A DNA stretch of 64,000 bases from Verrucomicrobiota bacterium (GCA_017301995.1 JAFLEH010000009.1:124001-188000), one strand, 5' to 3'; counted from the first letter of the stretch, positions 52,703 to 62,254 are shown. A program made the numbers and translations. Notes: a model not told the origin generated them from the letters alone.

Positions 52703-54181
52703 ATGTCATCCGGTTCTAACATAAAGTCGCTCCCGCCGGAAGCGCCCAAGCCTCCACGCGTCATCGCGATCGACGCGTTGCGGGGACTGGTGATGGCGCT
52801 GATGGCGTTCGAATTGTTGGGAAATCCCCGCTGGCTCACGGAGGCGTTTCCCGATAGCCGGATTTGCGCGTGGCTCGCCTATCATGCGGTCCATGTGGCG
52901 TGGCGCGGATGCGCGCTGCACGATCTGATCCAACCGACGTTCTCGCTGTTGGTCGGGGTTTCCTGCGCCTATTCCATCGCCTCGCGGCAGGCCAAGGGCC
53001 ACACGGGGCGCGCGATTCTCCTGCACGCCGTGTGGCGCGCGGCGCTGCTGGTGGCGTTGGGTGTTTGGGTTAGATCGTTAGGCGCGCCGAAGCCGTTCTG
53101 GACCTTCGAGGACACGCTGGCGCAGATCGGGCTCGGCTATGTGCCGCTGGTCGCCTTGGCGCTTTCGCTCCGGTTGCGCGGCGTGCTCGCGGTGGCGGCG
53201 GGAGTGATGTTAGGTTATTGGCTGTTGTTCGCGTGCTGGCCGCCGCCGGATGGCGCTCAGGGGTTCGCCGCCCACTGGACCCCGGCCTGCAATCCGGCCC
53301 GAGCGTTCGACCATTGGTTCCTGCCGTTGTTTCCCGGCAATGAAACCTATTACGGCAATGGCTATGGCGTGCTCAATTTCATCCCCACGCTGGGCACCAT
53401 GCTGATCGGTCTGGCCGCAGGACTTTGGCTCCGGTCCAACGGAAACGCGGGCGCCAGGATTCCGCTGACCCTTGTGCCGGTCGGCCTGGCATTGCTGGCC
53501 GGCGGTTGGATGCTCGATGTTTCCGGCATCTGCCCGCTGATCAAACGGATCTGGACCCTTTCGTTCGCGCTCTGGAGCGGCGGACTCGCTCTAACCGCAT
53601 TGGGCGCGCTCCATTGGCTGGCCGATGGACTCGGCTGGCGGCGCTGGCTGTTTCCGCTGGTCGTGGTGGGCATGAATTCCATCGCGGCCTATCTGCTGGT
53701 GGACATCCAACACGCCGCGCCGTTCGTTAGGACGGCGTTGGCTCCCGTGGTCACCCCGGCGCGTGAAATGCTGGGCCGCACGCTGGAACAAAGGAACCAA
53801 CCGGAAAACGACGGTCCCTTCGTGATCCTGAAAGCCACTTACGGTGTCCGGGGCGATCCCGCGGCCGGCATCGACGTCACCGATGTGGTCGCCAAGGCGT
53901 CCGGAGGGCATTCCATCCGTCTCGAGGTTTCCAACGAAGCCCTCGGCTGCGATCCCGCGCCGGGGAAGGACAAGCTCCTGACCGTCAGCTACAGCGTCGC
54001 GGGAAGAGCGCGCGAGGCGAGCGCCGCCGAATATGCCACGCTCAATCTGCCCTCCGCCTCGCCGGCCGCCGCCGTCTTAGCCAAACACCTCCCGCCGCTG
54101 TTCGCCGCCGCCTGCGAACTGGGCGCCATCTGGCTGATTCTCCTGTGGATGCACCGCCGCCGGATCTATCTGAAAATTTAG
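52703..54181 (+). CDS. DUF5009/HGSNAT-type membrane acyltransferase with inserted soluble domain
   Basis: A 492-residue polytopic protein. The start of the membrane domain (RVIAIDALRGLVMALMAFEL) and WRGCALHDLIQPTFSLLVG fit the family related to heparan-alpha-glucosaminide N-acetyltransferase and YeiB, which move acyl groups to sugars across the membrane. Between the penultimate and last helices (about 370-455) is a soluble domain (KATYGVRGDPAAGIDVTDVV, SYSVAGRAREA) resembling DUF3395-like modules. This layout is known from Planctomycetes/Verrucomicrobia proteins by my reading; the substrate is unknown. Confidence 0.72.
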   Translation: MSSGSNIKSLPPEAPKPPRVIAIDALRGLVMALMAFELLGNPRWLTEAFPDSRICAWLAYHAVHVAWRGCALHDLIQPTFSLLVGVSCAYSIASRQAKGHTGRAILLHAVWRAALLVALGVWVRSLGAPKPFWTFEDTLAQIGLGYVPLVALALSLRLRGVLAVAAGVMLGYWLLFACWPPPDGAQGFAAHWTPACNPARAFDHWFLPLFPGNETYYGNGYGVLNFIPTLGTMLIGLAAGLWLRSNGNAGARIPLTLVPVGLALLAGGWMLDVSGICPLIKRIWTLSFALWSGGLALTALGALHWLADGLGWRRWLFPLVVVGMNSIAAYLLVDIQHAAPFVRTALAPVVTPAREMLGRTLEQRNQPENDGPFVILKATYGVRGDPAAGIDVTDVVAKASGGHSIRLEVSNEALGCDPAPGKDKLLTVSYSVAGRAREASAAEYATLNLPSASPAAAVLAKHLPPLFAAACELGAIWLILLWMHRRRIYLKI

Positions 54182-54323
54182 GGGAGCGGACGGCGGCATT
54201 CATCACCATTTCCAAGTTCGCGTCCATTCGCCCTAGTCCGCGGGATGTTGCGGGGTTCATTCGTATTCCGGTGGGATTTGTGGGGCCGAGGGTGGGAATT
54301 TTCCAAAAAATCCCGGATTTTTC
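54182..54323. repeat. Degenerate dispersed repeat before rpsB
   Basis: Includes an inverted, diverged copy of the CGAATGGACGCGAA block found at 50520 and 2650. Nothing else is recognised in this stretch. Confidence 0.45.
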
Positions 54324-54352
54324 TTGCCAAGACGTCCGCGGACGCCTATTTC
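54324..54352 (+). promoter_or_regulatory. Candidate rpsB-tsf promoter
   Basis: TTGCCA and TATTTC separated by exactly 17 bases; the spacer contains the 12-base palindrome CGTCCGCGGACG. It lies 115 bases before the rpsB ATG, leaving room for an autoregulatory leader. Confidence 0.5.
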
Positions 54353-54466
54353 CGCCGCCCCTTCTCACGCCGCCACGCAACCAACGAAGACCCGGAGGGA
54401 CCCCATAAGCGGCGGGTTTTCAAGCATCGCCCGACCTGAATCAAGGCGGGAAACCATCACATACCC

Positions 54467-55150
54467 ATGATCAACGAACTCATCGCCGAAATGGTGGACG
54501 CCGGCGTCCACTACGGTCACCAGACCAAAAAGTGGAACCCCAAGATGAAGCCCTACCTGATGAAGGACAAAGGCGGCATCTACATCATCAACCTTGAGAA
54601 AACCGTGCAGTGCCTCGACAAGGCCTCCGATTTCCTCGCCGACCTGACCTCCAAGGGCCGCTCCGTGCTCTTCGTGGGTTGCAAACGCCAGGCCCAGGAC
54701 GCCATCCGCGCCGCCGCCGAGGCCACCGGACAATTCTACGTCAACCACCGCTGGCTGGGTGGCATGCTCACCAACAGCGCCACCGTCCGCAAGTCGATCG
54801 AACGCCTCAAGTACCTCGAAAACATCGAGAAACAGCCGGAGTTCAAGGCGATGTCCAAGAAGGAACTCGCCGCCCTCGGCCGCGAGCGCGAAAAGCTTCT
54901 CCGCAACCTCCGCGGCGTCCGTGACATGGACCGCAAACCCGACGCCGTCGTCATCGTGGACTCCGCCCGCGAAACCATCGCCGTCGCCGAAGCCCGCCGC
55001 CTCGAAATCCCGATCGTCGCCATCGTCGATACCAACGCCGACCCGTCCATCGTCAGCTACCCGATTCCGGGCAACGACGACGCCATCCGCTCGATCCGCG
55101 TGATCCTCCAGAACCTGGTGGACGCCATGGTCGCCGCGCGCAAGGCCTAA
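54467..55150 (+). CDS. rpsB: 30S ribosomal protein S2
   Basis: 227 residues with the family blocks DAGVHYGHQTKKWNPKMKPY at the N-terminus, QFYVNHRWLGGMLTN in the middle and PIVAIVDTNADPSIVSYPIP near the end. First gene of the rpsB-tsf operon. No Shine-Dalgarno sequence before ATG 54467. Confidence 0.98.
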   Translation: MINELIAEMVDAGVHYGHQTKKWNPKMKPYLMKDKGGIYIINLEKTVQCLDKASDFLADLTSKGRSVLFVGCKRQAQDAIRAAAEATGQFYVNHRWLGGMLTNSATVRKSIERLKYLENIEKQPEFKAMSKKELAALGREREKLLRNLRGVRDMDRKPDAVVIVDSARETIAVAEARRLEIPIVAIVDTNADPSIVSYPIPGNDDAIRSIRVILQNLVDAMVAARKA

Positions 55151-55242
55151 CCGGCGCCCCCGCCACATCTCCCAACCCGCCGGGCGGGCCCCACACCAGG
55201 GGCGCCGCCCGCGTTTTCCCCACACCGAACCGACACGACCCC

Positions 55243-56109
55243 ATGATTACCGCTGCCACAGTCAAAGAACTCCGCGACAAGACCAACGCCGGCATGATGG
55301 ACTGCAAGAAAGTCCTTGCCGAAACCAATGGCGACATCGAAGCCGCCGTCAAACTGCTCCGCGAGCGCGGCATCGCCAAGGCGGCCGCCAAGGCCGACCG
55401 CGCCGCCAAGGAAGGCATCATCGCCGCCCGCGTGAATCCCGCCGCCAACGCCGGCATCCTGCTCGAAGTCAACTGCGAGACCGACTTCGTTTCCAAGAAT
55501 GAGAAATTCCAGGCCTTCGTCGCCGAAATCGCCGACGCCCTGGCCGGTGCCACCGCCGCCGACCACGCCGCCGCCAACGCGGTTTCGATGGGCGAATACG
55601 ACGTGGAAAACACCGTCAAGGCCAAGGTCGTCGAAGTCGGAGAGAACCTCCAGTTCCGCAAATACGTCCGCTTCGACGCCGCCCCCGGCGGAGTCATCGG
55701 CTCCTACATCCACATGGGTGGCAAGGTGGGCGTGCTGATCGAAGTCGGCGCCACCAAGCCGGAAACCGCCGGCCAGGACGCGTTCAAGGAACTCGTCAAG
55801 GACCTCACGCTCCACATCGCCGCCTGCGCGCCCAAGGGCCTGTCCCGCGACGACATCCCGGAAAGCGTCATCGAGAACGAGAAGGACATCTTCCGCGCCC
55901 GGCTCACCGCCGAGAGCAAACCGGAAGCCATGATCGAAAAGATCATCCCCGGCCAGCTCAACAAATTCTTCGCGGAAAGCTGCTTCCTCGAACAACCCTT
56001 CGTGAAAGACGGCGATGTGACCGTTTCCAAGCTCCTCGCCGCCAAGAGCGCGGAACTCGGCGACACCCTCACCATCGCCCGCTTCGTCCGCTTCGGCCTC
56101 GGCGAATAA
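55243..56109 (+). CDS. tsf: Elongation factor Ts
   Basis: Nucleotide exchange factor for EF-Tu. The 288-residue protein begins with the UBA-like VKELRDKTNAGMMDCKKVLA and has the EF-Tu-contacting VNCETDFVSKNEKF; two core subdomains follow. It lies 92 bases after rpsB and is followed by an intrinsic terminator. Confidence 0.98.
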   Translation: MITAATVKELRDKTNAGMMDCKKVLAETNGDIEAAVKLLRERGIAKAAAKADRAAKEGIIAARVNPAANAGILLEVNCETDFVSKNEKFQAFVAEIADALAGATAADHAAANAVSMGEYDVENTVKAKVVEVGENLQFRKYVRFDAAPGGVIGSYIHMGGKVGVLIEVGATKPETAGQDAFKELVKDLTLHIAACAPKGLSRDDIPESVIENEKDIFRARLTAESKPEAMIEKIIPGQLNKFFAESCFLEQPFVKDGDVTVSKLLAAKSAELGDTLTIARFVRFGLGE

Positions 56110-56136
56110 CCGGGCCTCAGGCCATTTCCAACAAAC

Positions 56137-56176
56137 CGCCCGTCTCCCGCTTGCCGGCAGACGGGCGCTTTGTTTT
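56137..56176 (+). terminator. Intrinsic terminator of rpsB-tsf
   Basis: CGCCCGTCT pairs with AGACGGGCG around a 13-base loop, followed by CTTTGTTTT. The best rho-independent terminator in the window. Confidence 0.85.
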
Positions 56177-56230
56177 CCAACGGAGCGAAGGGTGCCGGCC
56201 TATCCGGCCGCAGACATCCCGCTTTTGCTC

Positions 56231-56258
56231 TTGACGCGGCGGTGCCGCCGGCTAAACT
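56231..56258 (+). promoter_or_regulatory. Promoter of the coiled-coil protein gene, predicting a leaderless mRNA
   Basis: TTGACG and TAAACT are 16 bases apart. The -10 box ends only seven bases before the ATG at 56266, so the expected start of transcription coincides with the start codon. The spacer holds the small palindrome GGCGGTGCCGCC. Confidence 0.55.
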
Positions 56259-56265
56259 GCGCCTC

Positions 56266-57273
56266 ATGATGAAGGTCAACATGCTCCTGAAGGCAGCGCT
56301 CGTCGCGGCGTTGGTACAGCCGATTTCCGCTCAATCCCCCGAAAAGCCGGCACCCATCGACTACGAAGCGAGGGTTAGGTCGGTGGCCACCCTCAAAGAG
56401 TATATCGCCCAGCGCGAAGCGAGATTCGACGCGCTGAAAAAGGACCTCCTCACCCTCGACGCCAGGGTCGAGGAGCGCGTTGACTATCTGGTGAAGACTC
56501 TAGCAAACATCAAGGACTCCAACGACTCCAAGACCCGGATCGCCAACCTCAAGGCCGATGTCATCGACGGACTCCGCCGCTCGATCACCATCTACCGCCA
56601 GAAACGCATGGCGATCTTCGAACGCCAGCGCAAGGAGCAGGTCGTGCCCGAAGCCGAACTCGCCGCCAATATCGACGCGTTTGACAAACGGATCGGCAAA
56701 CGGATCGACCAGATCATGGAGTTGGTTCGCTCGTTGCCGGGACATCAGGAGGTTCCGAAATACGAAAGCGATGGTGGAACCTACTACGCCGATGGTTGGT
56801 ATGAGGAAACGTCCCGCATCAGCGACGACTGGAAACAGAACCGCCGCCAGAGCGCCAAGACCGACACCGAACGCCGCGATTTGCTCAAGGACATTGAAAA
56901 ATCGATCTCCGCCGCCGATTCGCGGCGCAGGGCGCTTGCGGATACCTTGGCCAAGGGCAAGCTATCGGAAAAAGACCGGACGCTCCGCCAGCAGGAATTG
57001 GGCCGCACCGACGCGCTGTTGGACAATCTCAAACAACGCCGCCGCGAACTGTCTTTGCCCGGCGACGCATCCGGCCGCGAACTCGGCATGAGCGAGGCCT
57101 CCGACATCGAAAAGATGATCAACGATTCGGCCCAGGACGTCTCGCGGGATTTCTGGGACATCTTCCGCAAATACGACGACCTCGACAAGGAACGCACCCG
57201 CCTGCGCTCGCTGGAACAAAACCTCAAGGCCCGCGAGGAATGGTTGAAAAACAACCCGCCTCCGGCCAAGTGA
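56266..57273 (+). CDS. Exported coiled-coil protein, unknown
   Basis: A 335-residue protein with a signal peptide (MLLKAALVAALVQPISAQ) and an almost wholly helical, highly charged mature part with heptad patterns (EARFDALKKDLLTLDARVEE, LADTLAKGKLSEKDRTLRQQ). No family recognised. It is monocistronic between a terminator and a REP cluster. Likely periplasmic or outer-membrane associated; a structural role is only a guess. Confidence 0.65.
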   Translation: MMKVNMLLKAALVAALVQPISAQSPEKPAPIDYEARVRSVATLKEYIAQREARFDALKKDLLTLDARVEERVDYLVKTLANIKDSNDSKTRIANLKADVIDGLRRSITIYRQKRMAIFERQRKEQVVPEAELAANIDAFDKRIGKRIDQIMELVRSLPGHQEVPKYESDGGTYYADGWYEETSRISDDWKQNRRQSAKTDTERRDLLKDIEKSISAADSRRRALADTLAKGKLSEKDRTLRQQELGRTDALLDNLKQRRRELSLPGDASGRELGMSEASDIEKMINDSAQDVSRDFWDIFRKYDDLDKERTRLRSLEQNLKAREEWLKNNPPPAK

Positions 57274-57298
57274 TGCGGTTGTCGGATATCTGGAGACG

Positions 57299-57625
57299 CA
57301 TGTAGCCGCCTTCGTGGCATGTAGCCGCCTTCGTGAGAAGGTGGCCCATTAGGATCGGTCGGGGGTCTGGGGTCCACGCTATGACGAGCGCGGCTACGGA
57401 TCGCGGTGGGGGAGTGCTCGGCGGAGCTGTCGTAGCCGCCTTCGTGAGAAGGTGGCCCATTAGGGTCGGTCGGAGGGTCTGGGGTCCACGCTCTGACGAG
57501 CGCGGCTACGGAGAGGCCGCGGTGGGGGAGTGCTCTGCGGAGTTGTCGTAGCCGCCTTCGTGAGAAGGTGGTCCATTAGGGTCGGTCGGAGGGGGGCTGG
57601 TCCGCGCTCTGGCGAGCGCGGGTGA
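57299..57625. repeat. REP cluster with three tandem double units
   Basis: Three repeats (about 120 bp each) of a head-to-tail arrangement: GTAGCCGCCTTCGTGAGAAG (palindrome CCTTC-GTGA-GAAGG) followed by an inverted unit CCACGCTCTGACGAGCGCGG ending in CTAC. The GTAG head plus imperfect palindrome is the hallmark of REP elements handled by RAYT transposases; no RAYT gene is in the window. A related unit is found singly at 9842, 13557 and inside the gene at 17741. Confidence 0.85.
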
Positions 57626-57643
57626 GGGGAAGGTCATTCCATG

Positions 57644-58906
57644 CTATCGGCTCTTGCCGGTTCCGATCCGGTAAAGATGCTTGCGGCTGCGGAGGACCAG
57701 CGAATTCTGATAGACCGCGGGCGAGGCCATGAAGCCGTCGTCGAGGCGGTTGTCCGCCAGAGGTTGATAGGTGGCGGCCGCCGAGATCACGGGCACCTCG
57801 CCATCCTCGCCGAAGAACCAGATCTTTCCATCCGCAAGCAGCGGAGAAGCGGAGAACGCGCCCTTGGTCCGCTTTTGCCACACCGCTTGGCCGGACTTGG
57901 CATCCACGCAGGAGATCATGCCGTTGTCGCTGATCATGAACAGCCTGCCTTCGGTTAGGACAGGCGATGATCGCGAGGGGACGGTCTTGGCGTATTTCCA
58001 GGCAACATGGGTGTCCGTGACGTCGCCCTTGCCGTCCGGTCGGGTGGCGAACAACTGGAACCCGCCTGCCGCGCTGGTCGCGAAGACCATCCCATGGCCG
58101 AAAAGCGGCAGTGCCGCCGCGTTCATTCCGCCGCTGCGCACGCGCCAGATCTCCTCGCCGGTCATCGGCTCGTAGGCAATGGTGGCCCCGGCGCTCGGAC
58201 TAACAATCTGAGGCCGGTCGCCGACCCTGATGAGCGCGGGAGTGGAATAGGCCTTGTGGTAGTCCTTGTTGTCGGTGTCGTAGGCGATGTTCCGGTCGCG
58301 TTTCCAAACGGTTTTCCCGGTAGCCTTGTCCAATGCGGTTAGATATTGGACATCCACACCGTCGAACGTCAGGACCAGCAGGTTATCCACCAGAATGGGC
58401 GACGAGGCGGCGCCCCGGAAATGATCGCAGGGCATATCCTGGCGCGACCAAACAACCGCCGCACTGGCGTTGTCGAGGCATGCGGTGCCATGGGAACCGA
58501 AATGCAGATAGATCCGGCCTTCCTCAATCACCGGGGTGGGCGTGGCATAGCTGTTCATCGGATGGCAGAACTGCGGTTCCGCGATTCTGAACACGGTGGT
58601 CTGCCGGATGATCCGCCCGGTTTCCGCATCGACGCAGGCCGCGCCGAGTTCCCGGCCGTCCTCGGTGGCCGTGGTGACCCAGATCCGATCTCCCCATACC
58701 ACCGGAGACGACCACGCCTTGCCGGGGATCGAGGTTTTCCAAATCACGTTTTCATTTTCGCCGAATTTCACCGGTAGGCCGGTCGCCGCCGATTGGCCGT
58801 TGGCGCCCGGACCGCGGAACTGCGGCCAGTTTTCCGGAGCGCCGGACGCGATGGCGGTTAGAAAAACCGCGGCGGCGGCTAATGATCGGATGGCTGGTTG
58901 GTACAT
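57644..58906 (-). CDS. Exported PQQ-like beta-propeller protein
   Basis: A 420-residue protein with a signal peptide (IRSLAAAAVFLTAIASGAPE) and repeated beta-propeller blades of the type WKTSIPGKAWSSPVVWGDRI, VYQNSLVLRSRKHLYRIG, each with a Trp-docking GxxxWxxxT-type strand pattern. The opening NWPQFRGPGANGQS is typical of planctomycete/verrucomicrobial outer-membrane-assembly-like PQQ proteins. No PQQ-enzyme catalytic residues are evident; a binding or scaffold role is likely. Start ATG 58906; the upstream frame is not supported. Confidence 0.82.
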   Translation of the reverse strand: MYQPAIRSLAAAAVFLTAIASGAPENWPQFRGPGANGQSAATGLPVKFGENENVIWKTSIPGKAWSSPVVWGDRIWVTTATEDGRELGAACVDAETGRIIRQTTVFRIAEPQFCHPMNSYATPTPVIEEGRIYLHFGSHGTACLDNASAAVVWSRQDMPCDHFRGAASSPILVDNLLVLTFDGVDVQYLTALDKATGKTVWKRDRNIAYDTDNKDYHKAYSTPALIRVGDRPQIVSPSAGATIAYEPMTGEEIWRVRSGGMNAAALPLFGHGMVFATSAAGGFQLFATRPDGKGDVTDTHVAWKYAKTVPSRSSPVLTEGRLFMISDNGMISCVDAKSGQAVWQKRTKGAFSASPLLADGKIWFFGEDGEVPVISAAATYQPLADNRLDDGFMASPAVYQNSLVLRSRKHLYRIGTGKSR

Positions 58907-58927
58907 GGCTTGTCGCTGACGCTGGCG

Positions 58928-58955
58928 AGAGTAGGGCCGGGCATCGGCGTGTAAA
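58928..58955 (-). promoter_or_regulatory. Candidate promoter of the PQQ-propeller gene
   Basis: On the minus strand TTTACA and TACTCT lie 16 bases apart, 22 bases before the ATG at 58906, predicting a short leader. Confidence 0.4.
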
Positions 58956-59085
58956 GGGCATAGTGCGAAGGCGGAGCCCCCCGGTGGAGCGCGTTCGCGC
59001 AGGTGGCTACGCTTCCGTCTCACCCATCTCCCGATCGACCTTGCAAAAGCGGTGGCGGCGGCCATACTCCATCCATCCGAGTCCC

Positions 59086-60264
59086 ATGAAACGTCGAACC
59101 TTCATCCGCGATCTAACCGCATCCGCCGCCTTGTTCGTTCCCCTTTCGGCCGGAGGAGCCGGGGCGGATGGCGGGTTGTCAAAGCACAGGATCGCCGCAC
59201 TTGAAACCCGCAAGGTCGCCCAACCGTGGCCGAGGCTTGTCGGCAAAAACGCGCGCCTGGATGTTCACGGCCGAGGTCCCAAACCGGATGTGGCCATTTT
59301 GAAAACCGACCAAGGAGCCGTGGGTTGGGGCATGATCCGGGGCGACGCCGGGGCCGCGCGCAAGTTGGAATCCGCGGTGCTCGGCAAAACCGTGGCCGAG
59401 TTGTTCGATCCCGCCAAGGGAACCTCGCCCGCATTGATGGCGCTCGATATTCCGCTGCACGATCTGGCCGGTGTCATTCTCGCACAACCGGTCTGGAAAT
59501 TGATAGGCGGCGGCGACAAGCCCAACCTGCCCAAAATCTACTCGGGCATGATCTATTTCGACGACCTCGAACCTGCCGACAAACCGCGCGGAATCGATGT
59601 TTTGCTGGAAGAAGCCTGATGGGATCGCAACCACGGTTATCGGCAACTGAAGGTCAAAATCGGCCGCGGCTCGAAATGGATGGAGCCCGCCGCGGGCCTC
59701 CGGCGCGACATCGAGGCCGTGCGCGCCATCGCCAAAGCCGTTCCCGACTGCGAGATCCTGGTGGATGCGAACAACGGCTACGACGTGGAAACCGCAATCC
59801 GTTTCATGGAAGGGATCGCCGGTATTCCGCTGTATTGGTTCGAGGAACCCTTTCACGAAAAGCCCGACGATTGGCGCAAGCTGCACGCGTGGATGAAGGC
59901 TAACGGATTTGAAAAAACCTACCGCGCCGATGGCGAGTATGCTCCGGACCGGGCGGTGCTTGATTCGCTAGGCAGAGAGGGTGTCGTCAATTTGCGGTTG
60001 GAGGACATCATGGACCTCGGGTTCACGGGGTGGCGCGCGTTTCTTCCCGATCTGGAGAAACGCGGGATCGCCGCCTCGCCCCACGCCTGGGGCGCTGGCC
60101 TCAAGACCGTTTACACCGGCCACCTTGCCGCCGGACTCGGCAATATCCCGACGATCGAAGGCGTCACTTGCGGCGAGGACGAAGTCTCATTGGGCGAAAA
60201 CCGGATCGTGGATGGCCATTTCCTCGCGTCGTCCGCGCCTGGGTTTGGGCTTAAACTGGTTTAG
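59086..60264 (+). pseudogene. Enolase-superfamily (mandelate racemase-like) gene with an in-frame TGA
   Basis: The frame encodes a Tat signal (MKRRTFIRDLTASAALFVPL), the capping domain, then a TGA at 59617-59619, and continues in the same frame with LKVKIGRGS (KxK base motif), ILVDANNGYD (first metal Asp), YWFEEPFHEK (Glu), YRADGEYAP and ASPHAWGAG, ending at 60264. With the TGA read through, the protein would be 392 residues, a normal family length. The stop lies between the capping and barrel domains, so the truncated product lacks the whole active site. A nonsense mutation or base-call error is most likely; selenocysteine is unlikely for this family. Confidence 0.75.
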
Positions 60265-60454
60265 CGGGTGCGAAATGAGGCCGGGCTCGGCATATCTTGA
60301 TCGCCTGGGGTATTGTAAAACCGGTTGGCTTGCAAAACCGCAAGGTTCCTTTTCCCATGAACGAGGGTTTCTGCCATTGGTTTCGGTCGCTTGGCGCGGG
60401 TAGCCCCGCCGCCATGTCCATACCAGAAATCCGCCATCATAACAGAAATCCACC

Positions 60455-62212
60455 ATGAAACCGACTTCCTATTCCTTAATCTGCGCCACACTAACCGTGA
60501 CGGCCATGTCGTCGCATGCGGATCAGACTCGCAACGGTACCGCAACCAATCTCAATTTGGCAGGGGCATGGACGAGCGGTGTGCTTCCCGGAACCGGTGA
60601 TATCGCGCTTTGGGATTCCAACAGCACTCTATCCAACACGCTGGCTGGCGCCCAGACATGGGGTGGACTCAATACCAGCGGCGCTTCCGGAGCCGTTACG
60701 ATCACAACCAGTGCCAATCTGGTGCTGGATCATTCCACCGACGCCAATACCGCTTTCAACGTCGGATCCAACAATTTCTCATGGAGTGGCAATACCGCTT
60801 TCCATATCAACGGAGCCGCGGGGGTTGTCTCCACCAACCCCGGGGCCACGTTCGCGGGATCTTCGATGGTTACGATCACCAGCTCCGGCACCAAGAACTG
60901 GTCCACCAACGCCAGCACCAATGGGGTGACGAATCTCACTTTCACGGGGACGCTGCAGCTCCGTGGAGCCGCGATACCGGCGATCGGCATTTTAAGCACC
61001 AACTGGCTTGCACTCGGCGGCGGCGGTGGACAGGGTTCAAACAATGGAACCTTGGTCCAGACCGGCTCGTTTTCCCTCGACACCGGTGACGCGACGTCCT
61101 GTGGCAGCTTCGTTCTGACTCACGCGTTCGCCGGACAGTACCTTAAGCTAAGCAGCCTCTCCGGCACCGGCTCCGTTCGTTCGGACTGGGGTGCCGATAA
61201 CACCGCTGGAACGCAGTTGCGAGGCATCGAACTCAGCCAATCCGGCAATACAGTCCTATCTGGATCAATCCTTTCCCACAACAGCAATGTACAGAACCGT
61301 GGCATCGATTTCGTCAAAAAGGGAACGGGCACGCTGACTCTAACCGGCGGCCTCGGTTCGAGCCAGACCATCGGCTCCCGTCTCTCCAAGCTCAACTTCA
61401 ACGTTCAGGAAGGAACCCTGCAGTGGGGCAACGGAACGACCAACATCACCTACGTCAACGCGGCCAATTGGGATGGCACATCGACGTTCAACATCGGTGC
61501 CAACGGCACCTTCCGCATTGCGGCGAATGGCGCATTTGATTTCAGCCGGACGCTCACCGGAGGCACCGGTATCTTCGAAGTGGCCAGCGGCACGGTGACT
61601 GCTAGCAAGAGCAGCACCAGTTTCGCGGGAACCGTGAAGGTAACCGGAGGCACCTTGAAACTCGGAGTCGCTGATGCAATCTCCGGGTCCTCGCAAATCA
61701 TCGTCGGTGCCTCGACCACGCTTGATGTCTCCGGGGTTTCGTGGACCCTCGGCTCGTCACAGACGCTCTCGGGGGTGGGAACGGTGGCCGGCAACGCCAC
61801 CATCGCCGGCGATCTGGCACCCGGTAGCTCGCCCGGCGCACTGACCTTCAACAACGACCTCGATCTAACCTCCACTTCCGAGTGGCTGGTGGAGATCGGC
61901 GGAACCGGCACCAGTGACTTTGACCGCTTGCTGGTCACGGGTTCCCTGGATGCCGGCGGCCAGATCAAGGTCTCGCTGATCAACGGCTTCAATCCGGCGA
62001 ACTACAGCAGTTTCGACATCGCGAACTTCGCTTCCTTCACCGACAGCGGCTACGGCTTTGATTTCACGGGCGCGCCGCTGGATCCCGGCCTTAGCTGGGA
62101 CACAAGCGCGTTCTCCACCACCGGCACCATCGCTGTCATTCCCGAACAAAGCGTCGCCTTGCTAGGCGGAATCGGCGCGCTGCTGCTTCTGCGGAGGCGG
62201 AAAGGACGGTAA
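60455..62212 (+). CDS. PEP-CTERM autotransporter-like surface protein
   Basis: A 585-residue exported protein with a signal peptide (MKPTSYSLICATLTVTAMSS), a Thr/Ser/Gly/Asn-rich beta-helix body with autotransporter-associated repeats (DFVKKGTGTLTLTGGLGSS, VTGGTLKLGVADAISGSSQI, LSGVGTVAGNATIAGDLAPG), and a C-terminal sorting signal: IPEQSVALLG, membrane helix and RRRKGR. The PEP motif is the PEQ variant. The family is sorted by exosortase (not in this window). Likely surface exposed; function unknown. Confidence 0.9.
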   Translation: MKPTSYSLICATLTVTAMSSHADQTRNGTATNLNLAGAWTSGVLPGTGDIALWDSNSTLSNTLAGAQTWGGLNTSGASGAVTITTSANLVLDHSTDANTAFNVGSNNFSWSGNTAFHINGAAGVVSTNPGATFAGSSMVTITSSGTKNWSTNASTNGVTNLTFTGTLQLRGAAIPAIGILSTNWLALGGGGGQGSNNGTLVQTGSFSLDTGDATSCGSFVLTHAFAGQYLKLSSLSGTGSVRSDWGADNTAGTQLRGIELSQSGNTVLSGSILSHNSNVQNRGIDFVKKGTGTLTLTGGLGSSQTIGSRLSKLNFNVQEGTLQWGNGTTNITYVNAANWDGTSTFNIGANGTFRIAANGAFDFSRTLTGGTGIFEVASGTVTASKSSTSFAGTVKVTGGTLKLGVADAISGSSQIIVGASTTLDVSGVSWTLGSSQTLSGVGTVAGNATIAGDLAPGSSPGALTFNNDLDLTSTSEWLVEIGGTGTSDFDRLLVTGSLDAGGQIKVSLINGFNPANYSSFDIANFASFTDSGYGFDFTGAPLDPGLSWDTSAFSTTGTIAVIPEQSVALLGGIGALLLLRRRKGR

Positions 62213-62227
62213 GTGGCGGCGAGGGAT

Positions 62228-62254
62228 CGGACGCCAACGCGATACAGGCGTCCG
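62228..62254. terminator. Hairpin between convergent genes
   Basis: CGGACGCC pairs with GGCGTCCG around an 11-base loop between the stops of the PEP-CTERM and TPR-like genes. It could serve both strands; no strong T-run on either side. Confidence 0.45.

Noticed and set aside
59617..59619. TGA as a selenocysteine codon
   Set aside because: The enolase superfamily is not a selenoprotein family, the site is not catalytic, and no convincing SECIS hairpin follows the codon.
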